Below, in pieces: positions 35,507 through 47,076 of a stretch of DNA of 64,000 bases. The stretch is from assembly GCA_002633005.1 (NCBI GenBank), contig NMRA01000139.1:622050-686049 (forward strand), read 5' to 3'. Origin of the DNA: Phoronis australis (Eukaryota; Phoronida; Phoronidae). The notes under the pieces are model-generated. The model was not told where the DNA came from and did no database searches. It saw only the letters and a program-made list of their open reading frames with translations. Each line of letters begins with the position of its first letter. Position 1 is the first letter of the stretch. The position numbers and the translations under genes are program-made.

Positions 35507-35850
35507 TCAGTCGTATATTGTGGGGCAAGTCACCCAAATCCCTATGGTGCTCGCAGCTGTCAACACAGCGAATACTATTAGAAGAAACCTATCGATAACC
35601 ATAGCTGCCCACTGCCAGTCGTCAGAGACTGCCTCAGAATCCTCGCTTTCCTTCACGTAACTTGTGATTGAACGCAACTCGCGCAAAATGGCACGCAACT
35701 CGTTGATCATTAGCTCCGCCTGCCGTTCTCTTGAGTGACTCCTTTTGGTAGGGAGCTGGACAACCTCTCCTTCATCGCGTTCCATGATATTCTGCAACGT
35801 GATGTCTTTTCTCTCGGGCAAATATGTTGGCTCCTCACTGTCGTCGCGTC
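35507..35850 (-). CDS. CHRNA7-like: Left alpha7-like gene, exon 10: cytoplasmic helix, M4, stop
   Basis: 344 nt ending in TGA at 35507-35509. It encodes an acidic, variable cytoplasmic segment, then ELRAILRELRSITSYV (membrane-associated helix), DDWQWAAMVIDRFLL and M4, finishing CPTIYD. The acceptor is ambiguous: AACAAG (exon start 35850) or TTCAAG 15 nt upstream (exon start 35865). Both are in frame, the second adding Ile-Leu-Gln-Gln-Gly. Confidence 0.88.
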
Positions 35851-38800
35851 CTTGTTGGAGGATACCTTGAAGTATAAATATTGCGATAAATTTCTTCGTT
35901 TTTCAAACCTCATCAGTTTTTTGCAAATATCAAAACGTTTTGTCCAAAACTAGGGCTGAAATGTTGACATCAATATTTTAGCCCCGGTTCGGTTAATCTG
36001 CTGAAAGGGAACCTGTCCAAAACCCGTTGTGCGGTGAAGAACAGAGCCTGATGATTTAAAAATAAAGTTTTTCACAAAAAAGATCAACAAGCGTGTCTTT
36101 TTGTGATCAGCCGGGCTCAAGACAGATTTGAAACCGCCACCTTAGTGGTCACATTATTGCTAAGAGCCACAGAGGCAAAGAACCGTGAAGTTATTTAAAA
36201 TCACAAGATTAAAGGTCTTGATTTCAATCAGTTCTACCGAGAAGTCTACCTTAACCAAAAACATTCCTAAAACTCGTTTTTGGCAGGAATTTCACCGACT
36301 GCGTCTATTTGATGGCAATGTCTCTCTGACATCACGCACTTACCAACGAAGGCTCACTGTTCATCACAATTATCATTCGAGAAGAATTTTGATCGCACAA
36401 GATTTTGCCCATTGTCTCAACAAGAATTAAAGGAATATTTTACGATAAAAATAAACCTTTTCCGCAAATTGTTCTTGTAAGGCCTTGGAGCGCGGTTTTC
36501 TAAATTCATTTCTGAGAAGTCAGTTCGCATTCAGCAGGAAAATAGTGTACGATGTGGGCTTGTTTGTCTCGAAGTAAATAGCTTATTACGATTAACAGAG
36601 CAAATATTCCGGATGCGATGAAGGCTTCTAGATCGGAAATAGTTTTCCTGGGTAAACATCTACAAAACATATGAAGCCCCCAATTTGGCGAATTGGGCAA
36701 AAAGGTCCGCCTCAGTGAAACAAAAAGTCCAAATAAACGAGACAAATTTATGCAAAATCCACCGGAAGTCGGCTCGGATGCACGGTTCGTGAGACAGAAC
36801 CTAGTAGCCTCGTTTTTCTTTAGTCCTCGTTGATTTCTTTCAGTAAAAGGTTATCATATCGAAACAAATCGAGTCCCTCTATATTTTTGGCTGGGTGCAC
36901 GCATGCTGCATGACGTGAGGCACCAACATCCTAGATGAATACACAGTATACCTTACCTTTCGCAGTGAGATCGTGACCCGGTCTCTTCATGCAAACCATC
37001 CAGGCTAGCCACTGGCAAATGCCACGCTTTACCTGTAACACATTTGATGCAATACATTATGGCCTACTCGGCGCGATTCCACATCATATCTCTATGGGAG
37101 CAGTAGACCGTCGCTGCTGCTGCGTGCAATTTTGGAATTGAGATAAAAAACCTCGACACACCTTAGAATCAAAACTAAGTGTCCTGTCACAAAGTTTGTC
37201 CTCACTAAGTTATCTAAAGCGAGAGTGAAGCGGTGATATACAATCTCTGCGAGAATCACGTGAGTGGTGTCTATTTGAAGTATTGTGTTATAATATACAG
37301 AAGGTAAGTTATTTGAGAACTGACCAGGCCGCGAATGTGGCCCCATTGCATTGTGTTTTATTATTAAATAGTTTAAACTGAGCTGAAAAGCTGGAAAGTT
37401 GACTCAATGGTGTTGCAAGGTGCTCCAGTAGAACTCAAACACACGACATCGAGTAAAGGAAGCCGGCACTTATCACTCTAAGGCTCCCTCTGAGGCCTTA
37501 ACGCAGTGTTGTGTCAAAGATGGCTTTTTTCCCAATATGACCAGTACGACAAATCGAGAACTAATTGAACATCCACTTAACTTTTCATTTCAACTGCATG
37601 GCATAAGCGGATCTAAGAACTTGAAATAACCGAAACTGTTTGCACGTGCCATTGTCTGCACCTACATTTGATTTTGACGGGCAGGGTCAAACAGCTAAAC
37701 TATCTGGTCAGTTCTCGACAGCGACGTCCGGCTTACAGGACAAGCAGATGTCTTAGTAGGTAGACCTGCTGATACCTGCGAAGACCGTGGGAGTGCAGCC
37801 AGAGTCAATTGATATTGTATTAATTTCACACGAAGTATAACTCGACTCCTTTACATGCAATTTAATTTAACCCCCTTAGACATGGCGAGATGTTATGCTA
37901 CTCAATACAACATGTGTCTTGACAAATTGTACACGCGTTGGAGATTTTTATACCCGGGTCAAAGATGATGCTTCTTTGTGGCATATCCCACACAAAGATA
38001 GATTAATCCTTATGTCGAATTTCCAACCATCTTATTCGTCAATATAAGGTACAACAACTCCAAAGCACGAAGCGGTTTCAAAAAGAAAATGCCGGAGACA
38101 TTTCACCATCGTTGTCGAACTTACTTCGGGGCCCGACACAACTGAACTTCTTTTAAGAACTAATAAAGTTACATAATTTTCCTGTCACGTCACGTGGAAT
38201 TTCTAAAGTTAACTTCATGTGTATCTTGCGATCGGTTAAACTTTAAACAAAATTTGACAGTCATAGGTCCTAATCACACATGTAATTGTCTATAAATTGG
38301 AAAGATGGAAAAATACCTACCCACCGTGGCATTTCATGAGTTGAGGCGCTTCGGTGGTGGAAGTTGAGAACCAGAATTGTGGACACGACTGTTGCAGCGC
38401 ACAGTATCACAACGATTCCAAAATATACAGCTGGAATGGAAAATTATTCGAGCAAGTTGATCTACTCACGCATGGGCTATAATAATGTTAATAAATTTTT
38501 ACCTTCTTTTATGCATTAGGAAGTTAACGCAATTGCGTTTATTTATTTATTTTTGCAAACCAGTTAGCAAGTGCAAATACTAAATCACGCTTCACCTTTA
38601 AACCCCGGCCTACATACCGCCCTTAGTCGTGCACGACTTTGAAATCTGAAAATTGTCGCATACGACTACTGCTGAGTCGAAAGAAAATCGGAACAAAATA
38701 GCGACAGGCTGAATCCAAACCCACATATCATGTATGTCTTTTAAGCACGAAAAGTCTCGTCGAAACAAATATATACACGAAATGATCAGACGTATTTGAC

Positions 38801-41800
38801 AGAAGATTAGATACGAAGGCATGTAGGACTAACTCTGTTGTGAAGAGAAGACGTTATAACTATCACTAATGTTAGGCAAGGGGTAACAATCAAAATGGCA
38901 GCAAATTATGCTTACGTCATTTAAATCTATGAAGTTGCTACACGCCAACCTTCTATGAATGACGATATCGACCATCCACTTTTGTTGTTGTTCCTTACAA
39001 TGTGATTCTAGGCTCGAAAGAATAAAGAATTGACAGGTCGTTTATACCTGAGTCCTGACTTCAGTAATCAGTTGGATTGTAGTACCCATGTCTCAGAAAT
39101 CAAACTCAATTCGGACTTTTACGAAAGATGTTGAGATTGGTTACACAACGCTAAGTGGACAAACTCTACGGTTAATGCTTTAAGTGCCTTAACATGTTTG
39201 ACTCTTCAATATACTTACACAAAAGTGGTACAGCGTCCGAAGTGGACGGTAAGCTTTCAGATACAACCATCATGAACACCGTGTATGCCAACAGTATTGT
39301 CACTCCTGGAAAGAGGTGGGAAATTGACCACTCTGATATGATGGACTTAAACATCAGATTTAAATTGCATGCCCGTGTGAAGGCGCACTTTGGCTGGAGA
39401 TGAATATTTGCCGTTTCATTGTTTATAACTACGCACGTGTGGACCATCATAAGATGTAGATTTCTAGCCTTAATGAAAAACGTCGGTATCGGCACCATTA
39501 TCATGACTTTCACCATCTTCACCACCACACGCACCTCCAGACACACGCTGCAAGACCCACTGCAACAGACACCGCAATAAACACCAATAATTATCGCCAT
39601 CGTCATCATCATCATCATGACTTTATTATCATCGTCGCGTTGTCGACGTCGTCGTCGTCTCTGTCCTCTGCGCACTATACTCACCAAAAGAGATCTTCTC
39701 ACCAGCGTCTGGGGGTATGGTAAATGTCAACAGAGTCATTCCCGACAGGAGAAGCGCTGGTGCGATAAGGTTCACAAGGTAAAAGAGCTTTCTCCTCAAC
39801 AACACAAACTTGAATTTAATGTCAATATATGGCGCATCCGGGCAGCACTCGTAAAGCTCGACATACCTCTTGGCAGGCATTTCTGTAAATTGTGAGGAAA
39901 CAATTAACCAGGGTGTTTACACATGACGTCATTTAAAAGCAAAGACACGTAATGCTTCCCCTGTGGACGTACATCTTCAATTACTGCCAACAGGACGCCA
40001 GAGGTATCCCGCAAATGTCAAGTGTTAGAGATTGATTTCTTTCAGTTATGCACTCGATCAACTTTCTTCACCCCGCATGAAACCGCGTGTCGCATGCGAA
40101 AATGATGGCATCTGCTCAGTGCTTTTAATATTTCACGGAATTGGTGGCCAGAAAAAAAATCAAAATAAGCTGCACGAAATCGAAATTTTGGTGCAGAAAT
40201 CTGCAACTCGACATAATAGATTTTGTTCGATTAGATACAGTATCAGTTTTAGCAAAATCGATACAAAATTTCGTGGAAAATATATCTGAATCTAAATAAG
40301 GCGATCCAGATCCTCTCAATGATACTATTGTTTCACGAAATGTAGGATATATATACATGTAGGTAAATAAAACAACAAGAATGGATCAACTGAAATTTTC
40401 GGATATATCAACACCCATCGTCAACAGAAACAGAAATAAAGTAAAATCAATCACTATTTGACAACTGACATATAAGATGTGGCATAATCGACTAAACACC
40501 AATTTATTAATAATTCTGGCAAGAATATTTATGAGTTTGGCAGGTCCTGGCCAAGTTCTACCTAATCTGTCTAATTTTATCAAGGCTTACATGAGGGAAA
40601 ATGTACATGAAAATGAGCGTCATGGGTTCACTGATGTCCATTTGATGAAATCAAGGTTTTTACCTAACAAGTCCCATTCTCCATTTGGAGTGAAAGTATT
40701 CAAATCAGCGCTCTCTGCTTTCAGTCGAAGATCTAGCTTAGTACCATCGTACGTCCACGATCCAAATTTCATGATGCATTCCTGCTTGTCAAAAGGAAAC
40801 CACGTGATGTCTATTTTGCATGTCGACCTAAACATGCCGGGAGGGATATAAGATGTGCTTCCGTCATTGTACACAATGACATTGGTCTGAAATGTGCTGT
40901 CAAAGCTATCATCAGCACTGAAAAATACAAACAATTCCAACTGAAACATAAGAAGGAAAATGATAGCGAATTGCTTTCTTTATATACGAAAGCTGAGTTG
41001 CGAAGACGAGAATAATTCATACGCACGCAATGTAAGAGTTTATTGATATTTCCAGATCAATTGCCACAACTGGAAAAGTAACCTAAACCCATATTTGGTG
41101 ATTTTAAGGGAAACTTGATATTCTCACAATTACAACACTTTGCAATGGAGAAAATGTATGATTTCCTCAAACAACTTCCTGGTTACAAAAATGGCTTGTT
41201 TGGATCAGGACAATCTTAAGCCATATCTACAATGGTGTGCGCTAGGTCCTCGCTAAAAAGCAAGAATTCACGAAATTATGTGAGATATTGCCGTGCATTT
41301 TAAATAGAGAACATGTGTCTTTGGCTAGATTTAGCGAGGTCCTATAGTAGGTCCTAGCGTTAATCAACGCAGGTCTAATTTTAGACATAACGTGCGTTTC
41401 ACCTACATGTACGTGGATTTAACATCTGAAAGCCTGTTTTTGTTGACCATGAGGAGTGTTCAGTAAAACAATGTATCTTACTGTTTCGATCTTGTTTAAC
41501 CCAACTCATCACTGCTGGTCAAGCTATATAAATATAACTGAACCCATCACGGCGGGTCCAGTTTATAAATAGACCCATCCCGAATTTGGTGTACCCAGTT
41601 ACTAAGAGAGACTTCGCTGATCAACATTTACCGACAGGTGTACCCACCTATAATCATATTTTACGTAGAAACACATACATTTTTGTGTGTGTCCCCATTT
41701 TTGTCCTTGAAAATCAAAATTTTACTAGACAAGAAAAGTTCAAATTAAATAAGAAACTATTGATATGCTTTACTGTGGGTATAAATAGCACACAGCAGTT

Positions 41801-43520
41801 CAAACATCTGCGAAAAAGGTCAATAATCTTTTCTCATGACGAAAAATGCTCCCTCTTAGAACTAAACAGAGAAAAGGCCAGTGTTATGGAGAACAAGAAA
41901 ACTGGCGCCAAATCAACATAAGCAGCAGACTTGGAAAGATATTGGCCCAGAGTAGCTGCAGAGTTCCCACAGTCGGAGAAATGCAGTGACAAACAGCTAT
42001 AGGACATTTGGAGACACTCAAACATGAAGGCAAGAAAGATAATTTCAACATTTTTCGTTTTCAATATCTTCGTAGATGTACACACAATAACGTACATGCC
42101 CACGAGTAGCTGTAACATAATAAATGCCTAAATTAATTTCCATGTCATTTCCACAGTTTATCTTTTGCCCGAGGCCAAGGGGAGGGCAGAAGGACCCCTG
42201 CCTGGCCCCTTAAATCCGTCACTGGGGTCAGAGATTTTGGAATTCGGTCAGGAGAAACATAGCGGGATGATGTCGTCTTTAGCCCCGCCCGTAGCCCTTA
42301 TTACGACGACGCCCTGCTCGATCAGACGTAGTCTGAGGAGTTTGAAGGACATCCTGCAACACGTACTGGTGTACGTTTGAGCTCGTGTCGTCTTAAATCT
42401 GAACTTTAAAAATAGTTCATTCGCGCTCTAAAATTGTGTCGGCTTATCACGGAGTTAATCGGCTGCACGGTTGCGCATACCTATATCCCGCAAGAGTCTG
42501 CCATATTTTAAAGACTTAACCCTGGGTCTGACCAGGTCCAAAGTTAAAGCTGGTTTAAGATCTTAATACAGGTCTAAGGAATATAGACTTCTTTGGTGAT
42601 ATGAAAATTGACTTAGACCCGGTCTAAACCGGGTTTAAACCAGGTTTTACTTAACCACTGGTCTAGAAGTTCAACATAAATGCAGAAGTCTTTAAACGTG
42701 GTCCAAGTCCAATTTAAATCAGATTTAACCACCCTCTTGAAATCGACTGTATATGTCTATTAGCGCGCATTTACCTGTTGTACATTAGAACGTCAGGCAT
42801 CCACATGTACTTCGGGTGAATTCTGATGTTTGTGACGTTGCCGTAGTCATTCGGATCCCACCGCAAGTTTCTGTCATTCCAAGCCTGCAATAACAGTAAA
42901 CAATGCGCCGGCTATACCTATTGTCTGAGTACAGTGTCAGTTCACGAATTTCTTAAATTTATGCGCATAATACGGATAAAAATCTTACCAGATCAAGCCA
43001 ACAATTTGAGGTCACGATCTGATTTTTCTCGTCCTAAAATAGAATGAACAAATGTTACGGCACATCTCCAGAAGAACTGACTGCTTGCTATTGTTTCAAA
43101 CCATGATTTGCGGGATAGGTACCTCTGGCTCTTTAGACGAGACAATCGCGGGTACTAACAGGCTACCAACTCTTCCCAGAGCTAGGAAATCACCACTAAT
43201 CTGAGCATGAAGGTTAAGGTAATAAACGGTAATTGCAGTTTTTTAATAGAAGGCGTGATTCAACACATTTAAAGTCTAAAAAGAAGAGTTTACACTAACG
43301 GAACCTGTTCCGACGGCAACTGAAATTAAATTAGCAGCATGCGTATTGTTCGAAAGAATGCAGCGATGCAAAGATCTTACCACATCAATCAGGTCCTGTA
43401 ACGTTAACCCCATAGTTACAACAATTGGATCATTCTCGTTTTCAACCGGCCTTTCGAGACCTTGGTAACCGTTCATCAGCTTGTTCAATAATCTCTTTTC
43501 ATGAGCACCTTGGAGAGATT
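35507..43520 (-). CDS. CHRNA7-like: Alpha7-like nicotinic acetylcholine receptor subunit, left copy (exons 2-10; exon 1 not found)
   Basis: Acetylcholine-gated cation channel subunit of the alpha7 type. Coding exons, 5' to 3' on the minus strand: 43520-43381, 43033-42989, 42884-42775, 40917-40664, 39882-39685, 39305-39219, 38430-38321, 37032-36957, 35850-35507. Lengths are 140, 45, 110, 254, 198, 87, 110, 76 and 344 nt, all phases agree and all introns are GT-AG. Features: loop D Trp (NCWLDL), loop A (WMPDVLMYN), Cys-loop with 13 residues, loop B (GSWTYDG), loop C YECCPDAPYID, GEK before M2, and a CWLAW/MKRPGHD-like cytoplasmic segment that vertebrate alpha7 also has. The visible coding part is about 454 residues. 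The signal-peptide exon was not identified upstream of 43520. It is a tandem paralogue of the gene at 55830-63332. Confidence 0.92.
36957..37032 (-). CDS. CHRNA7-like: Left alpha7-like gene, exon 9 (76 nt): cytoplasmic segment
   Basis: It encodes VKRGICQWLAWMVCMKRPGH and five further residues, acceptor GTTACAG, donor G|GTAAGG, phase 0 to phase 1. It matches the start of the final exon of the right copy, where no intron follows. It is short and would be missed without the paralogue. Confidence 0.9.
38321..38430 (-). CDS. CHRNA7-like: Left alpha7-like gene, exon 8 (110 nt): M3
   Basis: It encodes VYFGIVVILCAATVVSTILV, then LNFHHRSASTHEMPRW, i.e. M3 and the start of the cytoplasmic loop. Acceptor TTCCATTCCAG, donor GTAGGT, phase 1 to phase 0. 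The NFHH stretch and MPRW correspond to QYHHH and MPKW in vertebrate alpha7. Confidence 0.93.
39219..39305 (-). CDS. CHRNA7-like: Left alpha7-like gene, exon 7 (87 nt): M2 pore helix
   Basis: It encodes GVTILLAYTVFMMVVSES, then LPSTSDAVPLL. It supplies most of the pore-lining helix, with Leu at 9' and Glu at 20'. Acceptor CTCTTTCCAG, donor GTAAGT, phase 1 to phase 1. The open frame that extends it downstream runs into simple CAT/CGT triplets in the intron and is not coding there. Confidence 0.95.
39598..39661. repeat. Degenerate CAT/CGT trinucleotide repeat
   Basis: Triplet-rich sequence (CATCATCATCATCATGAC..., CGTCGTCGTCGTCTC) in the intron between exons 6 and 7 of the left alpha7-like gene, ending about 24 bases from the exon 6 donor. 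It creates spurious Arg/Met-rich open frames. Confidence 0.85.
39685..39882 (-). CDS. CHRNA7-like: Left alpha7-like gene, exon 6 (198 nt): loop C and M1
   Basis: It encodes MPAKRYVELYECCPDAPYID (loop C with both aromatics and the vicinal cysteines), KFKFVLLRRKLFYLVNLIAP (into M1), and ends in PDAGEKISF before M2. Acceptor AATTTACAG, donor G|GTGAGT. The vicinal cysteines make it an alpha subunit. Confidence 0.95.
40664..40917 (-). CDS. CHRNA7-like: Left alpha7-like gene, exon 5 (254 nt): Cys-loop
   Basis: It encodes SADDSFDSTFQTNVIVYNDG, the segment SYIPPGMFRSTC, the Cys-loop (CKIDITWFPFDKQEC) and loop B (FGSWTYDG), ending NGEWDLL. Acceptor GTATTTTTCAG, donor TTAG|GTAAAA, phase 2 to phase 1. 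It corresponds in length and content to vertebrate CHRNA7 exons 5 and 6 joined (about 80 + 168 nt as I recall). Confidence 0.95.
41229..41375. mobile_element. Degenerate terminal-inverted-repeat element related to 31034-31164
   Basis: The left end contains GCGCTAGGTCCTCGCTAAA. The right end contains TTTAGCGAGGTCCTATAGTA and GGTCCTAGCGTT. The ends are inverted relative to each other and share the GCTAGGACCT core with the 31 kb element. It lies in the intron between exons 4 and 5 of the left alpha7-like gene. Confidence 0.55.
42511..42730. repeat. Repetitive GGTCTAAACC/GGTTTAAACC-rich stretch
   Basis: Variants of the unit GGTCTAA or GGTTTAAACCAGG recur in both orientations over about 220 bases, just 3' of exon 4 of the left alpha7-like gene. 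It is possibly a decayed inverted-repeat element; borders are uncertain. Confidence 0.4.
42775..42884 (-). CDS. CHRNA7-like: Left alpha7-like gene, exon 4 (110 nt): loop A
   Basis: It encodes AWNDRNLRWDPNDYGNVTNI and RIHPKYMWMPDVLMYN, ending in phase 2. Acceptor TTATTGCAG, donor GTAAAT. The loop A tyrosine is intact. No second copy of this exon was seen, unlike the plus-strand locus. Confidence 0.95.
42989..43033 (-). CDS. CHRNA7-like: Left alpha7-like gene, exon 3 (45 nt)
   Basis: 15 codons, DEKNQIVTSNCWLDL, between ATTTTAG and GTAAGA. It carries the loop D Trp. Identical in length and nearly identical in sequence to exon 3 of the right copy. Confidence 0.95.
43381..43520 (-). CDS. CHRNA7-like: Left alpha7-like gene, exon 2 (140 nt): N-terminal helix
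   Basis: It encodes SLQGAHEKRLLNKLMNGYQG, LERPVENENDPIVVTMG and LTLQDLIDV. Acceptor TGTTTTCAG, donor GTAAGA, phase 1 to phase 0. A length of 140 nt is that of alpha7-type second exons as I recall. The ATG at 43530 is in the intron side of the acceptor and is not the true start. Confidence 0.93.
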
Positions 43521-44315
43521 CTGAAAACATCGAGATTGATGAGAGAACTTCATGTGTGAGTGGAAAACTCTTGGTATTCGAACAACGTGTCTATCGAACA
43601 GTGGTGCTTCCGCTTATCAGCGAGAAAAGGGGTTTCCTGAGATCAGCTGTAGAAAGAATTGAACGTAGAACGTTCGCAGCCGCAGTCACACGATTTGCTG
43701 GGCGGAGCTAAACGCAGCTTGATAAGAGGTAGCCACTCAATACTTGAAAAGCATTCTAAATTTTAATGGTAAAGTTGTGTTAGAAGTAAGTAACACATGA
43801 CAATTATCTACCGTCTGTCGATGATCACTGCTTGGGGTAATCTAGACTTAACACTGAGACTCAACTAAGTGAGATATTTTGGGACTATTTTCTTGACATT
43901 TGGCTAATAATAACAAGGTATCTAAGTAGGTCATTAAGTAAGCATTCCTCTCATTAGTTGATGTGTGGCTAATTAAGTTATACTAGCCAATTAAAAGCAA
44001 GGTCACACATAGATAGTAACACTCGGTATGGTTGCATCTAGGGATATAATTAATGTGATTGATGAAAATATTTGTTCATATTGGACATTGCTTCAACTGG
44101 TAAGTTTATTTTCCTCATGAATCCAGAACGAAACGCCTATGCCTGCACTTTAGTCTAAATCTGCAGCATTAAATATGAACTTGTGTACAAATTTAGTCAA
44201 AATTTATGAATGGAAAATGGTCAGTTAAACTCTCTAATCTACAACAGTCTTTCACTATTGGGTTTGATCAGTAAACGTGTGTTTGCTTATTTCGCTGTAT
44301 TTCCAAGTTGCTACA

Positions 44316-44505
44316 GTGGCGGATCTAGGATATCATAAGGGGGGGCCCAACATTTTGTCCGGCTGGAAGCATTTGNCCAAGAAAAAAAGGCAAAAAAAAA
44401 AAAAACACGGAGAACGTGTCAAACAGGAAAGCAATGCAAGTCGCAAAGACTCGAACTCACGACCTGGCGCATAGACCACGCGTACGTTACCACTACGCCA
44501 CCACG
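44316..44505 (-). mobile_element. tRNA-derived SINE
   Basis: Read on the minus strand from 44505, the head resembles a tRNA: TGGCGTAGTGG fits the pol III A box and, about 40 bases on, GTTCGAGTC fits the B box. It is followed by an unrelated body with an A/T run and a tail containing CCCCCCTTATGATATCC and AGATCCGCCACTG. Similar tail fragments (CCCCTAAATCCGCC-like) occur near 42160-42230 and 45130-45172. One undetermined base lies at 44376. Confidence 0.65.
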
Positions 44506-45885
44506 ATTTAACTTCAACTCTCATACTAAAAAGACTTACTTGTTTATGGGCAACAGCGTTTGCGCGCGAAACCTACTTCATTTTGTAATGCTTATTACAC
44601 GTTTTATATTTTGTGCCATCAATTCTTAACAGATTTGTCGTCAAATGCCCAAAAGACCAAATCCATTTTTCGTGTTGGCAATAATGACAGGATTGCTTTG
44701 GAAACCGTCTTAAGATAATGTTTGATAAAGAGAGTATTGCGAGTTTCTGAGTGATTCACTAAGGCTTCGATTAAAATTCACATCTTACCAGCAGCTTCTG
44801 TTTTTCATCGTCACTCAGGTTCCATTTTCTTTAAAAACTGAAGTAAATTTTCTTCATTGCACAGTGGAGCAGACGACGGAAACGGAGTCGTAGTGCACAG
44901 CTCCGCTGCCGGTCGCCTAGGATATCGCGGGATATTCTCTACTTAGCCATAGTTCCGTTTCGAACGCGCAGTGTTTCGAATTTGACACTTGAAATTGGAT
45001 TTGAGCCCCCCAACACTAAAACTGCACACATTTAAATCTTTTTTCATCAGTATAATTTTAATTACCGGGGTTAATTAATAAACTCACCATTTCCCTACGC
45101 TCTTACTGTTTTATTTTTTTGCGGCAGCCAAGGAGGGGGGCGGGTCCCCTGGGCCCCCCTAAATCCGCCTATGTGCTATTTATTCCCAAGATACTTGTGC
45201 ATCTCTTGTGATTTGTACATGTAAACTGCTGTGTACGTAACGAGGCTGATAGAGGCTAGTTCTTTCACAGCAAGAAACGACTGAGATTGGTGACCTGAAG
45301 TTTTCAGTAATATCTTGCTGTTTGCGATATGGAAGAAAGAGATAACTAAAACATGCCTCAAAAGTCCCGTACATGGGCCTTCACGCTATAAGCGAAATAA
45401 TTCATTTTCAGGGAACACGGAGAAATGGAAAGATCCAAAATACAAGGTCATGGAGTTTAAAGTCAAAGTATTGCTATTCTCTATTACATGTATATTGTGG
45501 TTTCTATGAGTCTACCATGATCTGTACTGATTGTTGAGTTAGATACGAAAACCAGACAAACACTTGTTCTATAGTTGGACGTTACGAACAGGGTATTTCA
45601 GTGAAAGAACATGATTATTAAGGTAATTTAATACATGATATTGTATTCAAATCTAAACCAATAAATACATGATCTTATTGGGGATTAGTGTGTTAAAGAA
45701 CCACAAAACTTGTAAGTTCAGAGTTATTGGGTGAAGTGGATGCGTCATCCAACTGATGCCAAATCAGTAGAACTGAATTGAGCTCGTCGCTTTCAATAAA
45801 TTACTCCTTTTCCATCTGGTGCAGTGGAAATTTGGGATTTTATCCACATTAAGGGCGAATGTAGCTTTCTGTTTAAAAGAGACCT

Positions 45886-46134
45886 GGGGCCTATTCCAAC
45901 AAAACTTACTTAGCTAAGACAATTCTTAAACTATTCTAAATTTTAATATAAACGTTAAATTTGTCTCAAAACCATTTCAAGAAAGAGATCTTAGGTTTGA
46001 TTTAAGTGTTTGATGTAAGTTTTTTCTTAATTTCAACGAACTTACCGGTTGTGGAAGTTTCAAGATTTAAAGTTCAGAGAAATCTTAGACTTAAGTCAAA
46101 AATGAACTTAAGTCGGTCTCTTGGAACGGGCCCC
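45886..46134. mobile_element. 249-base terminal-inverted-repeat element (GGGCCCGTT family)
   Basis: The left end GGGGCCTATTCCAA and right end TTGGAACGGGCCCC are inverted repeats. The interior also shows inverted pairing of TTAAGT/ACTTAA-type segments. It shares its ends with the short element at 13324-13402, indicating a family. Confidence 0.6.
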
Positions 46135-47076
46135 TGAACTACATGTTTCAGCATTTTAGTATGACTTTTGAAAGTATAAAGGTTGGTTTCTGACATTCAC
46201 ATTCATCTCCTTAAATAGAGCACAGTATTTTTCTTTTTACTATGAAAAAAATACTTGTTCCGTAAACCCCCACTGCGAGCGCTGTTTTTCGTGAGGTCAC
46301 TGATGCTGCACAGCTCAAAAAGATATAGGTCATTGGCTTGGGAAGTATATATTCCAGTAAACAGATCAAGTTGTACATACAACCTTTTTGTTTTTCTACC
46401 CTGTGACGTTGGTGCATCTTGGGGCCAATCCAGCCAGGTAGTAGTTTTGGTATACTAATTTGCACCGATGTGGGTAAAAAAGTGGGAAGATAAAATCTAA
46501 CACAAAATTAATGTCATTACAAATTACAGTCTTCCATGAGTAAACTAAATTATTTAAAGGTGCTGGAAAAAGGCCTTATTCTGCTGCTAATGCTGTGGAG
46601 CGATATCGGCAACATGAAATATTGCGTCACCTATTGGCCAGTTTCTTCTTTCGCCTATTCTTCAATCGACTGTTCTTCTTTCACGAAGTTGCGTACACGT
46701 CACAACAATTTATCGGAACTGGTTTCACTTTATTGTAAGTTTTTAGAATTTTGATACCGAAAAACCGAATTTCAAAAAAAAAATTGCTGCTGCCAAGCTA
46801 TCATCATCTCCCAAGAGATGTCCCAAAAATTAGGAAATGGCGCGTGTGCGTGACACGAGCGTACTGCTTTCAAAACGGCGACGTACTTTTCATTTTTAAA
46901 AAAGGAGGACAGTTGCGCAAGAAAATGACATTTATTGCATTGTTTTTAAACGGCTTGTTTCCCAGATTTTGCATGCACCCCGTCCGATCTCTAGCTTTAC
47001 GTGTTGATACGAGTTTCAAGGCGAGGTGACGGGCAGAACTACCCTGACTGTGTGCAATTTCGGGGTATACGAAAGA

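Noticed and set aside
39306-39702. Long minus-strand open frame joining the M2 exon to Arg/Met-rich sequence
   Set aside because: The extension is intronic CAT/CGT triplet repeat. Splice sites at 39305 and 39685 and the paralogue fix the real exons.
44431-44505. Functional tRNA gene on the minus strand
   Set aside because: A and B box-like motifs are present, but the stem arms do not pair as a cloverleaf by eye and it continues into a SINE-like body and tail.
44790-44835. Minus-strand DDEKQKLL with a following GTAAGA as a receptor exon 3
   Set aside because: It lacks the loop D Trp and the 45-nt length, and the real exon 3 is at 42989-43033.
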